A DNA stretch of 64,000 nt from Aplysia californica (taxonomy: Eukaryota > Mollusca > Gastropoda > Aplysiida > Aplysiidae). Of the stretch, positions 30,122 through 43,468 are shown piece by piece. Made by a program: the position numbers and the translations under genes. The notes under the pieces were generated by a model, which made no database searches, had not been told where the DNA came from, and saw nothing but the letters and a program-made list of their open reading frames with translations. Position 1 is the first letter of the stretch, and the number at the start of each line of letters is the position of its first letter. Location: contig NW_004797331.1 of assembly GCF_000002075.1 (NCBI RefSeq), forward strand, positions 1,504,770-1,568,769. Reading direction: 5' to 3'.

Positions 30122-30899
30122 CCATTATTGTGCTCAATATGGTACTCATCTGTTTTCATGGTGACTGTCTTTGGTGCCTGCGACAGCTCCCATCCTGTAC
30201 TGGACACATTCTTTGCTGGCAGGGCAAGCCACTGTTTTCGTATTGTCACTTACTATACATGACACATTCTGTGCCAGCAGGGCAATCTCCTTTCTTTCTT
30301 TCTTTTTGTATATATATATTTAAAAAATCATTTCCTCAACTTATGACACATGTGTCAGCTGACCCTCAAAATGCTTGCATGGAGTTGTTTGCTCTGAACT
30401 GTGAGGGCGAATACTTGGACATTATCTGTCTTCTGTGTTGTGTTACTTGCTTACTGCACCATTCAGCTGTGCCACTTTTTATCACTTTTGTTGTTGTTGT
30501 CTTTGTCATATTTTTTATTTAAAGATATATGAATTGAAATGTCTAGCAACATTTTGTTTAGAGATATTATAGACTACTATATTTTTTTTGTATTTTAGTC
30601 TTTGCTGTGTAAACATTTTGCTGGTTGGCAAGCTGCAAGGTGTATTGTCCATTTTTTAATATTTTTTTTCTCCGAATGTTGTTTCTGTGCACTGTTTAGC
30701 ACAGGTTGTTTGGTGTTCCAGGTGTGAGTTTGTGACTATGTCTTTTCTGGGTTTTTTAAAATTTTATTTTTCTTGAACAAGTACTTGTTGTTCACACAAG
30801 TATTGGGATCAACTACGTTCCATGGCCATGTTTCCTGGTCTAGAATCATTTTTTTAAAAAAATTATTTTTGTCATCGGAGGCCCGTAAAGATACATTTT

Positions 30900-31121
30900 G
30901 CTACCCAAGAATTACAAAGTTCTATCTGCCAGTACTTAGTTTTGAGAAACTTGATGTAAAAAATTTTTGGTTCCACATGTCGAGCTTTTTCAAATGCAAT
31001 CCTTTGAATATTTTTATAACGACTCCGAATAATCATACGATTTTGATAGAGCAGTTCTCATGGTCTTAGTAACTCAAAGCAGCCAAATATGTCAGATAGA
31101 ACTTTGTAATTCTGAGGTAGC
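30900..31121. repeat. Inverted repeat, 32-bp arms
   Basis: Left arm 30900-30931 and right arm 31090-31121 share AGAATTACAAAGTTCTATCT perfectly in inverted orientation, plus 'gctacc' further out. It could be a small MITE or its two ends. Confidence 0.6.
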
Positions 31122-33094
31122 GACTTGTACAGACAGTCCAGGACTAATGATGGTTCCACAAACCAGATGGTACACACTCAGTACAACAAAGTAGAGATGG
31201 GTTTTTTTCCTCGATATTTGTTGGGTTTGGAAGCTTTAATTCCCCCGTAACCCTTTTTAAAAACGCTTTGTGAACTTAATGTCGATATCGACCTGTCTGT
31301 TTGGCATTCCAGTAAGTTTCATAATTAATCTAGCATCTCTAGTGAAAGCTTTGCACTGGAATTTCACATTTCCATCTTTTCCTGGGCTGATATATACCAT
31401 TACAAAACACAATGGGCTTTTGGTGCTTTCTGAAGTGTTCCATGGATTGCACAAGGTATATTCAACATTTTCTGTGAAAAACTTTTTTGTATCATGTATC
31501 AATATTACTCAAATTGTAGTAGGGTAATGAGTTTTCTGAAAATGTTGGAAACAAGCTGTGATGTTTTGTAGATTTGATGTTGAAATGCGCCTCAGAATTA
31601 TATTTAAAATCTACTGTGGGTTATCTGTTCATAGCCCCATGGCAAGTTGAGGAACGTTTCGATGTATAATTTTGATGCTCTGAAATGAATTTTTTGTCGT
31701 AAGGGAAATTTGACTTTTTTATGCAGGGAAACTTCACATGTTTTGCTGTAATTTTTTCTGTGTTCATTCAATATTGGATATATGTATATGAAACATGTCT
31801 TTGTGAAATGAAATTATCCCTTGTCACTGACCCTTCGTTTTATTTTTGTTTGTTTTTGTCTTGTCTTTTAAATGTTACTTTAATGATGTTGAAGTAAGAG
31901 TTACAACAGAGAAGTAGAAATTAATTGGGAGGTTTTCGAAACAAAATTTATTTTTTTAGCACTTTTACAATTTGTTAGGCTGCCTTGTTTTGTGTTGTTG
32001 GACGATTTATTTTATGGGGTTAGAGTTCCTCTATAGAATGCTGAGCAGTCTGTTTATACTCCCTGTTGGATTTAGATTCCATCTTTTGCATCATTATGTA
32101 GCCATACTCTGAAACAAGAAGTGTCAAGTGTGAAAGCTCAAGACAGAGGCTGATGTGTATTTATAATTCTGGAGGCGCCGGCCTTTGCTTTACTTTTAGA
32201 AGTAACCATGAATTCTTCAGACCTTAAAATTTGAAATAAGTGGAGCATGATTTTCATGATATTGAACTTAAAAATGTAAAAATTGTTGACAGGGATTTCT
32301 CTTGGACGTTACACTATACCACAGAATTGAGCTATTGGTTTCTCATTCCACTTTTTCAAAATATGACTGTCGGTTGTTCAGTACAAGTTAAAAGCTCCAC
32401 AGATAAAAGCAAACATGAATCCCCAAAGTGTAGGCCTACTGATATATTGCTGATGCTACTTTTTTTTCAAGAATGCTCTATAACTGAGCCATTGGTTGCA
32501 AACGATGAGACAGGCCCATTTCTGTAAGGTGCCAAAAGAAATGATTTGTGTTGAAAACACTTAAGCAAACTACAGGCTTTATCTGATGACAGGGATTAAC
32601 TCCTGAGGTTCCCTGCGGAAGCAGCTTGTTGAAGATGTTCACAAAAGGGAACTGACGCTGTAAATTTTGAGAAATCCGATGAGTTTCTTTCTTGCACTTG
32701 TGTTGTCCCTCATTCGTTCAGAAGAAATGCTCTGTATTTTTTAATTAATTCTTTTTTTAAGTCTTAGTACAGTTCATATCTTTGCATGTAAATGCAACGG
32801 CCACACGTTTAAAGCTTAGAGTCAGAATTTCATGATCAAGTCTCTCCCATAGGAATTTCAACTCGACTCATATAACCAGTACCCTTTTGTCCGATACCTG
32901 AACTGATTGTTTTGCAAAATTTGTCCGATGGTAATGTCCAATCTGGACAAATTTTTTATCACACCTGATTGGTGTACATTAGAAACAGCCCACATGAGTA
33001 AATTTTGCAAGAAAGTGCTTGGGATGGCTTGTGTGCTTGTTGAGTTGTTGCCAACCTGTTTACAGGAGTCCTTCAGCACCTGAATTAATATTCG

Positions 33095-33354
33095 GTTCAA
33101 GTGAGAACTGGTGGAAAATCGCCCAAGCTGAGATCATATCTCCACAAAATTGCGCCAGCAGACAACCCAGATCCGTCCTGTCGAGCCTGCAAGAGGACGA
33201 AACTATGGACCATGTGTTCCTGAGATGTCCCGCCAGCTATCGTACCAGAACCCGTATGCTGGGACATTTCAGTAACCCATTTTCAGCACTTTTTAAGGAC
33301 CCCCGGGCGAGTGTTGAGTTCCTGTGTGCTGTCGGCATCGCTGACCGTTTATGA
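33095..33354 (+). mobile_element. LINE 3' end fragment (reverse-transcriptase protein C-terminus)
   Basis: The first frame reads LRSYLHKIAPADNPDPSCRA then CK; after one frame change it continues EDETMDHVFLRCPASY and ends ASVEFLCAVGIADRL with a stop at 33352-33354. C-x2-C...H-x4-C followed by a short tail is the usual C-terminal zinc knuckle of many non-LTR retrotransposons. The rest of the LINE is absent, so this is a 5'-truncated, frameshifted dead copy. Confidence 0.65.
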
Positions 33355-34504
33355 AGCCACAGCGCCAGAAGAGAGAGAGAGAGAAGTGAAGTATTGCACA
33401 AATTTTGTAGCTTTGAGCCCAGGCCTCCTGAGTTTACATGGTCCTTTCAGTACACCTATTACACCCAAGGACCTGAAGGTAAATTTATTTACCCGACCTT
33501 GTGGTGAGGCATACGCTCGATGTGTGAAAGGGTAAATGGCACACACTCAGGTCTGTAATCCAGCCCACTTTTTGACATATGACAATATTATTATTTTATA
33601 ATGATGATGGAGAAGGTGACACAAGATTGATAACATGGGCCCAATCAAGGCATTTTTTTTTTCTTTTAGTGGAGGACTATTCTTGCAGACTTTATTCTTT
33701 TCCAGACCATATTTTTGTTCTCAACTCAGAGCAGTCTGGTTCTTTGGTAATCTGCAGAATCCCCTGCCATTCATTCACCTCTTTTTGGACTGTCACTTTC
33801 ATCATAACCGTCCAATGCACAATTTTCTTGTCAAGCCAAAACAGTAGTCTCCACCTTAACGCACGGTACTCGGGAGGGAAGTGTGCTTGTACACAGAGGG
33901 TGCATTAATGAATGGTTGCAACCATCTCATTTCCTTAACACTTTAGTGACCTCCCTCCCTTAGGGGGTGGGCAGTCGCTTTTGCCGGTAATGTGACTGTT
34001 TTTTAAAGTCGGCAAAGGATTCCCCTATCATGGTTATGGCGACAACAGAGGCATTAAATGAGTGGCAGAAAAAGAAGAAGATCAACTCATTGTACTGATG
34101 TGCACTAACATGTTGGGAACCTAAGCAAACTGTTAGTGACAGTCATAGGGAACAACGCTCAGCTACTCGGCTTTCCAAATAATCACTCCTGTTGACTCAT
34201 CTATTGCTACTTGGTAAATATGCATGAATGACATCAGACATGAGACTGAGGAACTTTTCTCTTGTGGTTCTTTGAACTGAACAAGTATGTTATTAGCTCT
34301 TCGAGCACAGCTGATCACCTGACTAATTTTTTAATCCTATAGGCCTATCAAAAGATTAGTTCTACAACATTCATGTGTGTTGTGTGCATCATATTCATAG
34401 GCCTAACTAAATATTAGTCACCCAAACATCAGTGAGAAACTTTCTCTCTAAAGACATTTCAGTGGGCGCCCCCAACGTATCACCCAGTCCTAGACCTATG
34501 TATT

Positions 34505-34660
34505 AATTTAATGGACTGACCATCATCAATGATTTATTTATAGAGGCACCAGCCATCCATGTCCAGGTGCTGTTTTAGCCTGTAGACCATCATCAATGAT
34601 TTATTTATAGAGGCACCAGCCATCCATGTCCAGGTGCTGTTTTAGCCAATTTAATGGACT
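34505..34660. repeat. 63-bp perfect duplication flanked by 13-bp repeats
   Basis: Copies at 34518-34580 and 34585-34647, both from 'gaccatcatcaatgattta' to 'gtgctgttttagcc', are identical and separated by TGTA. 'aatttaatggact' lies before the first and after the second. Confidence 0.9.
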
Positions 34661-35610
34661 GTTCGGTTTGAAAATGCTGTCCATCACTCTTTGATCTGCG
34701 TGAGGGGCAGTTTCGCCAAATATCCAGTTGTCTAGACTTATCTAATATGTGTAGGTCTTAACAAAATTTTCCCTTTGTCAAACTTACATGTTGGTGTGTT
34801 TCACCGTTCGAAGTGTGCGTTTAGAGGAAGTGACCATGCGTTTTTGCAACTAAGTTATATAACAAAAAAACCCTGCCATATGACGAACGCGTGCGTTTTG
34901 AGTGTGAACGGAGTGTACGTTTAGGCGGAGACTACTGTATCGATTCTATTGTTTAATTGGAAAGATACTTTTAATATTCATTTGGTCAGTTCAAAGAACA
35001 TTATGTGCACAGAACAAAGAGAGTATACGTACTCACTACTTTTCTTGGAGCTGTATTTTGTGTTCTGTGACAGAAGATCAAGAGGTGCCTATTTTAATTT
35101 TTTGTGTATCTTGTGTTGTTTTGGTACTTCGTACCTTCTGGCGTTGTTAGATACTTATAACGCACTGCACATCGTCAAATTTACACTGTTGTTCAGAGTC
35201 AGAATAAAATGAATGCGTTCATTTGTGAAACCTGCTTTTACTGCTTTTTTCTTTGTTCCTTGGCTGGAGATTTTTTAAGTTGTTCTCAGTACACACCTGT
35301 ATCTTTTGTCACCCTGACCATGTTCGCCCTTTGGTATCTCACTCCTTGCCACAACAGACATTCCCATCTTCTCTGGTTTCGCAATATACAGTGCACTTGT
35401 TATAGTTATAGTTTGTACTATGGTAGTAGTAATAGTAGGGACCGATATATTATAACTGTACTGGCAGTGGCAGCGTTTCCTAATTCTGCTTCCAGCATAT
35501 TGAATGCAGTTTTTATCATGTATAGCAGCTACATGTACTTACTTCAGTCAAATCTGGACTGATTACCTTGCAAGTAAAATTAAAACACGAGTTCTGTTCT
35601 CAAGTGCAGT

Positions 35611-35808
35611 TGGTTTGCTGGGGCTCTAGTGTGGTTTGCTCCTTCTTTCCTATCAAACGTGTATCATCCTTCTTTCCTCCTTTTTTCTGTTTCTCTCTTT
35701 TAACACCACTAATCTTCAGCACTTATGGCGTACTGGTAGGTATACTACATGATGTCCTTATTGTGTTGCAAGTGCCGTAAAACTCGTACTAAAACTAAAA
35801 CAAAATAT
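35611..35808 (+). repeat. SINE-A copy with a 25-30 bp insert in the tail loop
   Basis: 'ctctagtgtggtttgctcct', 'atcaaacgtgtatcatcctt', then 'cagcacttat' split from 'ccttattgtgttgcaagtgc' by 'ggcgtactggtaggtatac' and a few more bases. Confidence 0.65.
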
Positions 35809-36588
35809 ATTCTCAAGTAGGAAAGATGTGAAAAATTAAAGAAAGTCTCCCTCTTTCTGCCAAGATCAAGATGTATCCCACCCAGCCAAAGTTGGCCTAT
35901 GTAGGCTAGATTTACTGGCCCCGCGGAAAATTGCATTTTTGAAATAGAAAAATTGCAAGTTAAACTGCCTAAAAATTGCAACCTTCCCGTCCCAGGCGCA
36001 TTAATACAGGATTACAGTTTTAGTTTAAAAAACATGACAATTTGAGTACCGGTAGCATAAAAAAAGCAGAACAGCCTTTAAAATAATCATGACCCACCGT
36101 ACAAATTTTATTAACAACATTTACTAGATTAGAAACAACACATGAGTACGTTAACAATAAAGGTATCGACCAAATATAATATAATACAGCCTGACCCAAA
36201 ATAACGGAACCCTCGGTTTTTAAATTTAACCAAATTTAGTAACCGGGTACTTGGTTCATGCAAAGATCTAGAAGTGTAGTATGAGGTTTAGTTTATTAAA
36301 AAAAATTTTTTAATGAGAGATTCGAACAAGCAAAATTAGCTTATGCCCCAATCAATTCAGATCCTATTCTATTTTTCTCTTGATACTTTCGATACACCGG
36401 TAATCTGTATAAAGATATAGTTCAGATATTTTCTTTTTTAAAACCAGTATGGTATTGTTTTGACTCCATGTCAAATCGTAAAATACAGCAATTTTTTTTT
36501 CTCCAATAGTAATAATAATGTAGATCATTTCTATAACGACCACTCCCGTGTGAACGCAGCTTCTATTAAGGCGTTTTACATTTATTGA

Positions 36589-37056
36589 GTGTCTACGTAC
36601 ACAGTAACCGGGCACCTAGCCTCAGTGTCTACGTACACGGTAACCGGCAACCGAGCACGAAGTCTCAGTGTCGTCACGTACACGGTAACCGGGCAGTTCA
36701 GAACTCCAAGTTCAGTTTTTGTCATCCGGTGTTGCTTTCAACTCCAGCCATCTCCCGACTGTACCATTTTTAAAAAATCAATAACCCCCCCCCCCCCCCC
36801 CCCCGACTCCGGAGTCCTATACTTCGCAGCGCGCAAACTTTGGTGACCCCAACCGGTACTCACAATGTGGAGAGAAAGCACAGGTTCACTGACCGGTCAC
36901 GATGGCGAGCCCGACAAGACGCTTGTACATACAATGTATGGCTTTCTTTTTTTTTTTCAACAAGTGACAGCACAGGACAAATATTGATTAATTTTCATTC
37001 CGGTTACCGTGTACGTATACTGAGACTAGGTGCCCGGCTTCCGTGTATGTAGACAC
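36589..37056 (-). mobile_element. GTGTCTAC family, most complete copy
   Basis: It runs from GTGTCTACGTACACAGTAAC to GTAGACAC at 37056 (468 bp), with inverted termini. It is in the opposite orientation to the 8-kb copy and contains all its parts in reverse order: three 'acacggtaaccgg' rows, 'cagttcagaactccaagtt', a 19-C run, 'tttggtgaccccaaccgg' and 'gacagcacaggacaaatatt'. No clear target duplication. Confidence 0.6.
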
Positions 37057-37080
37057 ATGCATCATGTACGAACAATATTC

Positions 37081-37160
37081 ACTCGCGCGCGCTCACGCAC
37101 ACACACACACACACACGTATACCTAACACACGCACACACATGCACACCACACACACACCT
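37081..37160. repeat. (CA)n-rich tract
   Basis: Interrupted CA/CG dinucleotides beginning 25 bp past the 36.6-kb element. Confidence 0.9.
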
Positions 37161-37796
37161 ACTTACTTTCTTATCACACGCGCACGCTTAATCTTACACA
37201 CATTAGATCTTTGTGTCTCAGTCTGTGTTGTACATAATGTATTCCGGCCTAAATCCTAAATTTCCGGTTACAGCTTTCAGAGTACGCCCAGTAGATTAGA
37301 GCTGGGCCGAAACCATGATTTACGTAGGCCTATCGGCTCTGTACTCGCACCATTTCGAATTAAAAATTCTGATAAAATTAAAGCGTCGATGTTATTTTGC
37401 CTAATATTGCGTGTTTATTGCGGAACTCGACGAAGAACGCGGCAGCAAGACCTTGATTTCGTGGGGGGGGGGGGGGGGGGCGCAGATTTAAGCAGCCTGC
37501 CTCTTAAAAATTAAAAGATCTAAGTTATATTGATCAGGATTCAGAATAACAGTCAATCTGATGACCTGGTCCAGATAGGTTAAGTAAGTAACCGTTCTTG
37601 CTTCTTCCATCTGGTTTACCATTGCAATAACCTGTGACATGGTAAAATCGGGCACTGAGATTAATGAAATCAGAGAAACACCTTCCACTCATTGGGCAAT
37701 CTTCATCGAATTTTTTTTTTTTTAGCCCAACACCCTTTATGTCCACTTTCTAAACACAGTTCTGTGTGTTTTACTGGGGGAAAAAAGTTGATCAGA

Positions 37797-38012
37797 GTGG
37801 GGGGTTGGCACCAGCGAAGTCAACTGTATCAAGATCTGTTGTCCTTATTTTTCCTTTTTTGTGTTTGTTACTCTCTTGTAACACCTCTAATCTTTGGCAC
37901 TTATAAGACCTTAAATATAATGTGTTGCAAGTGCCGTAAAACTAAAACATTTACTTAAACAAGATGACCTAATTGTATTGCAAGCGCCGTAGAACTTACT
38001 AAAACTAAAATA
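37797..38012 (+). repeat. SINE-A copy plus a second tail in tandem
   Basis: A diverged head, then 'gtttgttactctcttgtaac' and tail 'ggcacttataagacc...gcaagtgccgtaaaac'. It is followed at once by another tail 'gatgacctaattgtattgca' with 'agcgccgtagaac'. Tail multiplication like this is common at SINE 3' ends. Confidence 0.65.
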
Positions 38013-38256
38013 AAATGTTTTAATGATCGTTCACCAAGAAAGTAAATTTGCAGTTCCCAATGTACATTCTTTCAAGATTTGAAAATCACAAAACTTAAGC
38101 ATCCGTTTCATTACTAATTTTACCTCTGAAATCAGGCGACCCCCACCTTCTTCAAACTCAAACATAAATAATTAATTTAACTTTTTATTCAAGATAGGTG
38201 AGGGTATTTTTTTCCTCAAAAGCAAGATGAATGAACAAGTTTTAAGATACTGTATA

Positions 38257-39039
38257 CAGTCGAACCTGTGTAAAACGGCCAGGCGTTGTCGAGGAGAAAA
38301 GTGTCCATATAAGACAGGTGGCTGTCATACGCAGGACTGATCAAAAGGAAGAAAACAAACCATTTACTTCTGAGGTCCAAACTGGCGGTGGTCGCAGGCT
38401 CAGGACTGCCGTAAGACTCATGAAAATGTTTTTGTTGTTGGATGACGTTTTTTTGTGGGAATTTTTGTTTTTTCATTATTTTTAAAAAAACGATGTTTCC
38501 TTGAAAGGTCAAAACAAAACGAAATGTGTCAGGCGAGGAAGGCCAAGTGCCATAGTAAGACGAATGGGTCGCCACCACTCGGCGAATGAGCGACACATCA
38601 GTCCCGAGTTTGTGCCGACTTCTATTGTTATGGACTGGGTTTACAGACTGAGTTGTGGGCCGAGCGTATAGGTTATGTATAATGAATCACACGCTTCCCT
38701 TACCAGCAGCTGAAAATTTATTGTTACCCATTGGTCTACTTGGGTAAACATTGTGAGCGACCTAAGCAACATGCTCCATTGGAGGGACTGACAATAACGA
38801 CAGGTGAATGAATTACGATGGCTTGTCCGGGGGCATGCATCATTTTTGACAAAGCCTGGTTGTCTTTGACGGATACATTTGACAGTGGGTCGATAAAATA
38901 GGGTGGCCGCAGCCGTGTTGGAAAAGTGCCCGTATTACACAGTTAAATTATATAGAAAAACCTCAAGTGGGTGGATGGAAAGTGGCCGTTTGTATAGGTG
39001 GTCATATAAAATAGATGGCCGTCATGGCAGGTTTGACTG
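38257..39039. mobile_element. Diverged pogo-like MITE
   Basis: The left end CAGTCGAACCTGTGTAAAAC and the right end, reverse-complemented, CAGTCAAACCTGCCATGACG match over the first 12 bases with one change; 'acggccat' recurs at both sides. TA precedes the left end (38255-38256) but TT follows the right. At 783 bp it is close in size to the 789- and 772-bp elements elsewhere in the window. Internal 'gtccatataagacaggtggctgtc' type phrases recur inverted. Confidence 0.45.
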
Positions 39040-39331
39040 TTTTCCAATAACTAATAACTACACATGCCCAAAAGTTGATTTTGATGAGCACCCGATTCCT
39101 AAATTGTTGTGACGTGCCATATATTGATGCACTGTCTGTAACTTTGTGGGCAAATGTTTTACGGCATACGTTATAAAGCATTTTCAGTTTGGTAAAAATT
39201 AATTTTGAAATTTGGCAGTGTGGCAGCCTAAATCTACTCTTCACCAAGGGATCTTTACTATTTTAACATGCGCAACTTTCATACAGGACTTCCGAGATTT
39301 TTTTACCCTTATCCGAGAAGGTTAGGTGTTA

Positions 39332-39580
39332 TATCTTATCTATCCTAAGATCAGGGGTGTGGCTGAAAGACAGCTGTAGTGTAAGGAGCCAATGAGTAGC
39401 AGTAGAAAGGTTGCAGAAAGAGTCAAGAGCCCAGAGGAGGGGGAAGAAAATGGAGATGACAGAACACGGTTAGAGAGCAGGAAAGGAGGTGAAATGAGCA
39501 AATTTAAGAGAAGAAAATTTTCCATCACTATCAGGTTTTAAACCCGGGACCTATCGAATGAGAGGTCTTTCCCATACCTC
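39332..39580 (-). repeat. tRNA-derived SINE, copy 1
   Basis: On the - strand the head has a B-box-like 'cccgggtttaaaacc'. The body shares 'agagcccagaggaggggg' and 'gagagcaggaaaggaggtga' (+ strand) with 53161-53494. The 3' tail 'ccacacccctgatct' ends in a TAAGAT inverted repeat. Confidence 0.6.
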
Positions 39581-39589
39581 AAACAACAA

Positions 39590-39800
39590 CATTTTTATTT
39601 AGCCTACTGTTAAAATGGTCCAAGATGGTAACCCACTGTCCTGGAAAAATGAGGCTGTCTTAGAGATAGGTGGACATCTTGGATACTCCTGAATAGTTTT
39701 ATTAATACAGAAAAAATGAAAGGGGGAAAGTCGAACGTTATCGTTTGTACAGGTGATTGTCTTTGGCGGGTGGATGTTAGAGTAAGTTCGACTATTTAAA
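39590..39800. mobile_element. Relic related to the 38.3-kb pogo-like element
   Basis: 'taaaatggtccaagatgg', 'ggctgtcttagagataggtgg' and a terminal 'agtaagttcgactatt' echo the phrases and the end (CAGTCGAAC in reverse) of the 38257-39039 element. Only one end is visible. Confidence 0.3.
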
Positions 39801-42800
39801 AAATGCAATTTTCTAAACAGTTTGAACACGATACTGCAAATAAAAATGATGACCAATGAAAATTAAATTTAAATTTATGGTTTGCCTGCAACAACATGAA
39901 TAAGTTAAAAATATAAGAAAAAAACAACTACAGTTTGACAAATCAGTAGAAAACCCCTTTTTATTTAGACAATGATTTATTCACTTTTCAAGAAGTTCCA
40001 TTATAAACATCAAATTTATGCAGTACAGAGATCTTCTTGTCACGCCCTAAGCACAGGATAATCAATAGATTTATGCAAAAGTACAAAGATCAGGCATTAA
40101 TAAAGAAGATGGAAACATGTCCCAAGCAAAGCAGCTCACAAAGACTCAAACTAAGACGATTGCCTCATATATTAATACAGCCATAACACAGTTAAAACTT
40201 GTTCATGTCTGTCCATTGAACTAGGAGATTCCCTGCGGAAGGAATGTTAAAAGTTTAGTGGATACAGTACAGTTGCAGCAAGATTGAGACACAATTGACA
40301 CAATCATGCTACGGTCCCCTCTCCCTCCACTCCCATGTCACTTGTCAGATAACCCTAATCAATCAACACATTCAGTGCTATTACCTTGATAATCAAAGCT
40401 TCAAAACATGCATGTAAATTGTAAAGGATCTATCACTTGGCACAAGTTAGTTCAATAATGTGTCGTAAATGCACCTCTGTTAGTGGCAATGGCAAGAAGG
40501 ATGAAGAAAAGCTTATACTACACATGGAGAGGTTCAAACAAACATAAACTGTCACACCAGCTATATTTAGCCGTTGATGGAGACTATGGCTATGGAATCA
40601 ACATGTAGAGGTATACAGAGTACCATTTTCTTCTTCAAAGAAAGTACTGTACAGTGATGTTTTTTTTCACGTTCGTGTTTCTTTGCATTTTGCCCGAAAG
40701 CCTTGAATTGGTGATTTGAGTAACCTAGTGTCACAAGTGTCCCAATGTAGTAATACCCTTTTTAACATTTTGCATATAACTTCTTTGAAAATTACAAAAT
40801 TTGCAGGTGTAAAAAGCAGGATTACTCAAGGCAGTGCTGTACTATTTTTATGGACATCCATGCTCTGAAATTTTCGCTACTTTTGAAAGGTCTCAACGAA
40901 TTTGCTCTTGCAAACAAAATGAGCTCTGTATTTTTTGTGATAATACAACGACATTGGAAGAATCAAGGTCTCAAGCCAAATTCCTGTTATTTCATAAGCA
41001 CCACAACATCTCCTTCCAACAAAGACTTGCTTTTTTTTTTTTTTAAACAGAATTCAGTATTACAAGTTTCATAGCTTTTCCATAAATTCCAAAGACATTA
41101 AAAATAGAAATCATTTTAAAATCATAACATCTGAATCTTAATCATAATGGACGACAGGTCCATCCATTCTTATTAAAATATGCAAGTCCTGATTTCACAA
41201 GTAAGTGTACAAAAACCTCAACTTCTCAACTTTTAACCACAAAGGCTGACTAACTAATGTTACACAAACAAACCAGTGACATTACAACAAGGTCAAGTGC
41301 AAAGACAGACAACTTAGGTCATTACAAAAGAACACAGGTGAAAATGTATGGGCAAAAGGAAATATTTCAACATACTTTCCCTGTTGTCAAAATACGGATT
41401 TCACTATGCAGTTGCACCCCTCAGACAACATATTGAAAGCATACCTTCACAGCAAGACCATTGAATTCAATAAAAATGATTTACAAATCATACCTATAAA
41501 TAAATCAGTACAAATATGTAAGTGTCAATTAAGATGTCGCTCAAATAACACTTCTCTCAAGGAAACATGGCATGGAAGTGTGCAATTCCTCACACCATGG
41601 GGACAGCATCTGACAGATAATAATCTCTTATTCCTCTCAACACATTCGCTTTCCGATGTGTTCCTTCAAGGCAACTTGTGTTAAAGCCTAAAATCTCAAG
41701 ACTGCTCTGTTTGACTCCGATACTGAAAATTTCTAAAAGAAGGTCAATGTTTTACAATGTCAGGCTGAATTTTTCCACTTTGTAAAAGTTGAAACATATG
41801 CACACTGAGAGAATGGAAACCATCAGTACAGAATTTTGGGAATACTCTGGAAGTCTACAAGCAGTAACTCATTACAATCAGTGGGAAGGCTCATTAACCC
41901 CTCATCACTGACAAGTCGCTCCCAGCAATTTGCGATCGGAACCGATGTGCCGGGGATCCACTAGCAGCGGCTCAGTCACATTCCTTTACGATTATTTTGC
42001 ATTTATTTGCTGAAAGGTGGGAGTTTTTTCATTAGATGAAGAACTGTCAAAATAGGTTAATTCCTTTTTAATTAATGACCAAATATAGTAGGTACCAGAA
42101 ACTAAATTTTCAAAATAGCCAAATTTATCTGTTCCATTTGAAAGGCCTATATCCACTGAGCATTTTGGTACCATTCTTTAACCTCTCAGTCAATTTTTAA
42201 GAAAATGGTAGTTGTTTAAAATTTGATCAAATTTGTTAAAGTCAGTCACTGGCTGCAACCCCATGTTTGACAGACAATAAAAGAGTACCAAGAGCACTAA
42301 ACATCTCCACATTAATTGAGTACAATCACTATAACAAATATATGGAGCCTAATTTTTTTCAAGACTGTAAGATCATTACAAATCAGTATTTTATCGCCTC
42401 AAACACGATGATCTGTCGTTATTTCGACAAAAACACAGAGCGTTGACCCGGCCGGCGCCGCACCGGCCCCCGCGGCGAGCGAGTCGGCTCTATACTGCAG
42501 TGTACCCCGCGTGCGGGGTCACATGCTTTCCGAGTCTCACGGAAGGATTGACGAAAAATAATTTCAAGCTGATTACTTTATTTTAATAGGAAATAAACTG
42601 ATCTTGTAATTAAAATATTTTTTAAGCCGCTATTTTACATATTTTGTGTAAAAAGTGATCTTTAAATATTTTGACAGTATTTTTTAAAGCTTTCTACTTA
42701 AACGCCAAAGGCGAAATATATTCCACGGGAAAGCCCGTTTAAAGCTCTACAGTTCTCCGCCAATGAAAAGACGGTATTTAATCATCTCTCGTTCCGCGAA

Positions 42801-43468
42801 GCATTTGAATACACGTGTGTCAATTTTTCAACCGGCCGACCATGCATTCCGACCGCGAGGGGCTTCGCTTTCGTCGGCGATTCTCTAGCTCCTAATAATC
42901 GGACATAAGAACAACTTACACAAGGTAGTAGTAGTAGTGTACGGCATTTGGTGTTTTATAGCGAAAGAGCAAAGAAACAGAGATCGAAATTACCCCGATT
43001 TCACCGATACCACGCGGTCGGAAGGCTGCGAGTGCCCGCGAGGCCGTGTTTACATTACCTAAATATAGTGATGTGTATGTCACTTTCAGGTTTCGTACCA
43101 AAGTACCAAAAGAGGGCTTCGGAATAGTGGGAAACCCCCGTCTGGAAATAAAAAAGCTAAAAGAACACCGCAGATATCTATTTTGAAAGATTGGAAGTGG
43201 TAAGTTTTCAAAATTACAAAAACATTATATACAACACCTACCCCATCCAAAAGTGGGGTTTAATATCACGGATCACACACACATACAGGTACAACAAGCC
43301 TGCATTTTTACATCATCTCTCAAAGCAGAGAATTTTCACAAGGCCCACATTCAGTCTGCAAGGAAAATCGAATCACAGTACACTCTTGCTCACACAGTCA
43401 AGCATATCATTCCACACAATCATGCAGCACAAGCACCCTCTTTCCGTGGATCACGTTCCCAGTCGCTG
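39801..43468. other. NRF1 3' flank / possible long 3'UTR
   Basis: Largely free of the repeat families seen elsewhere, which would fit a long NRF1 3'UTR on the - strand. A GC-rich patch 42430-42545 and a TTAACCCCTCATCACTG motif at 41893 (piggyBac-like end, no partner found) interrupt it. Confidence 0.4.
42577..42582 (-). terminator. Possible poly(A) signal of NRF1
   Basis: TTTATT on the + strand (AATAAA on the - strand) lies about 890 bp beyond the NRF1 stop. It is the first canonical hexamer I noticed downstream. Further TTTATT motifs near 42003 and 39960-39980 leave open a 3'UTR of up to 3.5 kb. Confidence 0.3.

Larger units (their letters stand above)
29050..33094. other. IMPDH 3'UTR and intergenic DNA
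   Basis: 3'UTR to about 29490, then the gap, a 32-bp-arm inverted repeat and T-rich DNA. No further exon recognised. Confidence 0.5.
33355..36588. other. Intergenic DNA
   Basis: Contains the 63-bp duplication and one SINE-A. Otherwise nothing recognised on either strand. Confidence 0.5.

Noticed and set aside
29593-30522. Frames of 160-275 codons across 29.6-30.5 kb
   Set aside because: Most of their length is the 424-N assembly gap.
41893-41975. TTAACCCCTCATCACTG resembling a piggyBac-type left end
   Set aside because: No matching right end with TTAA was found downstream.
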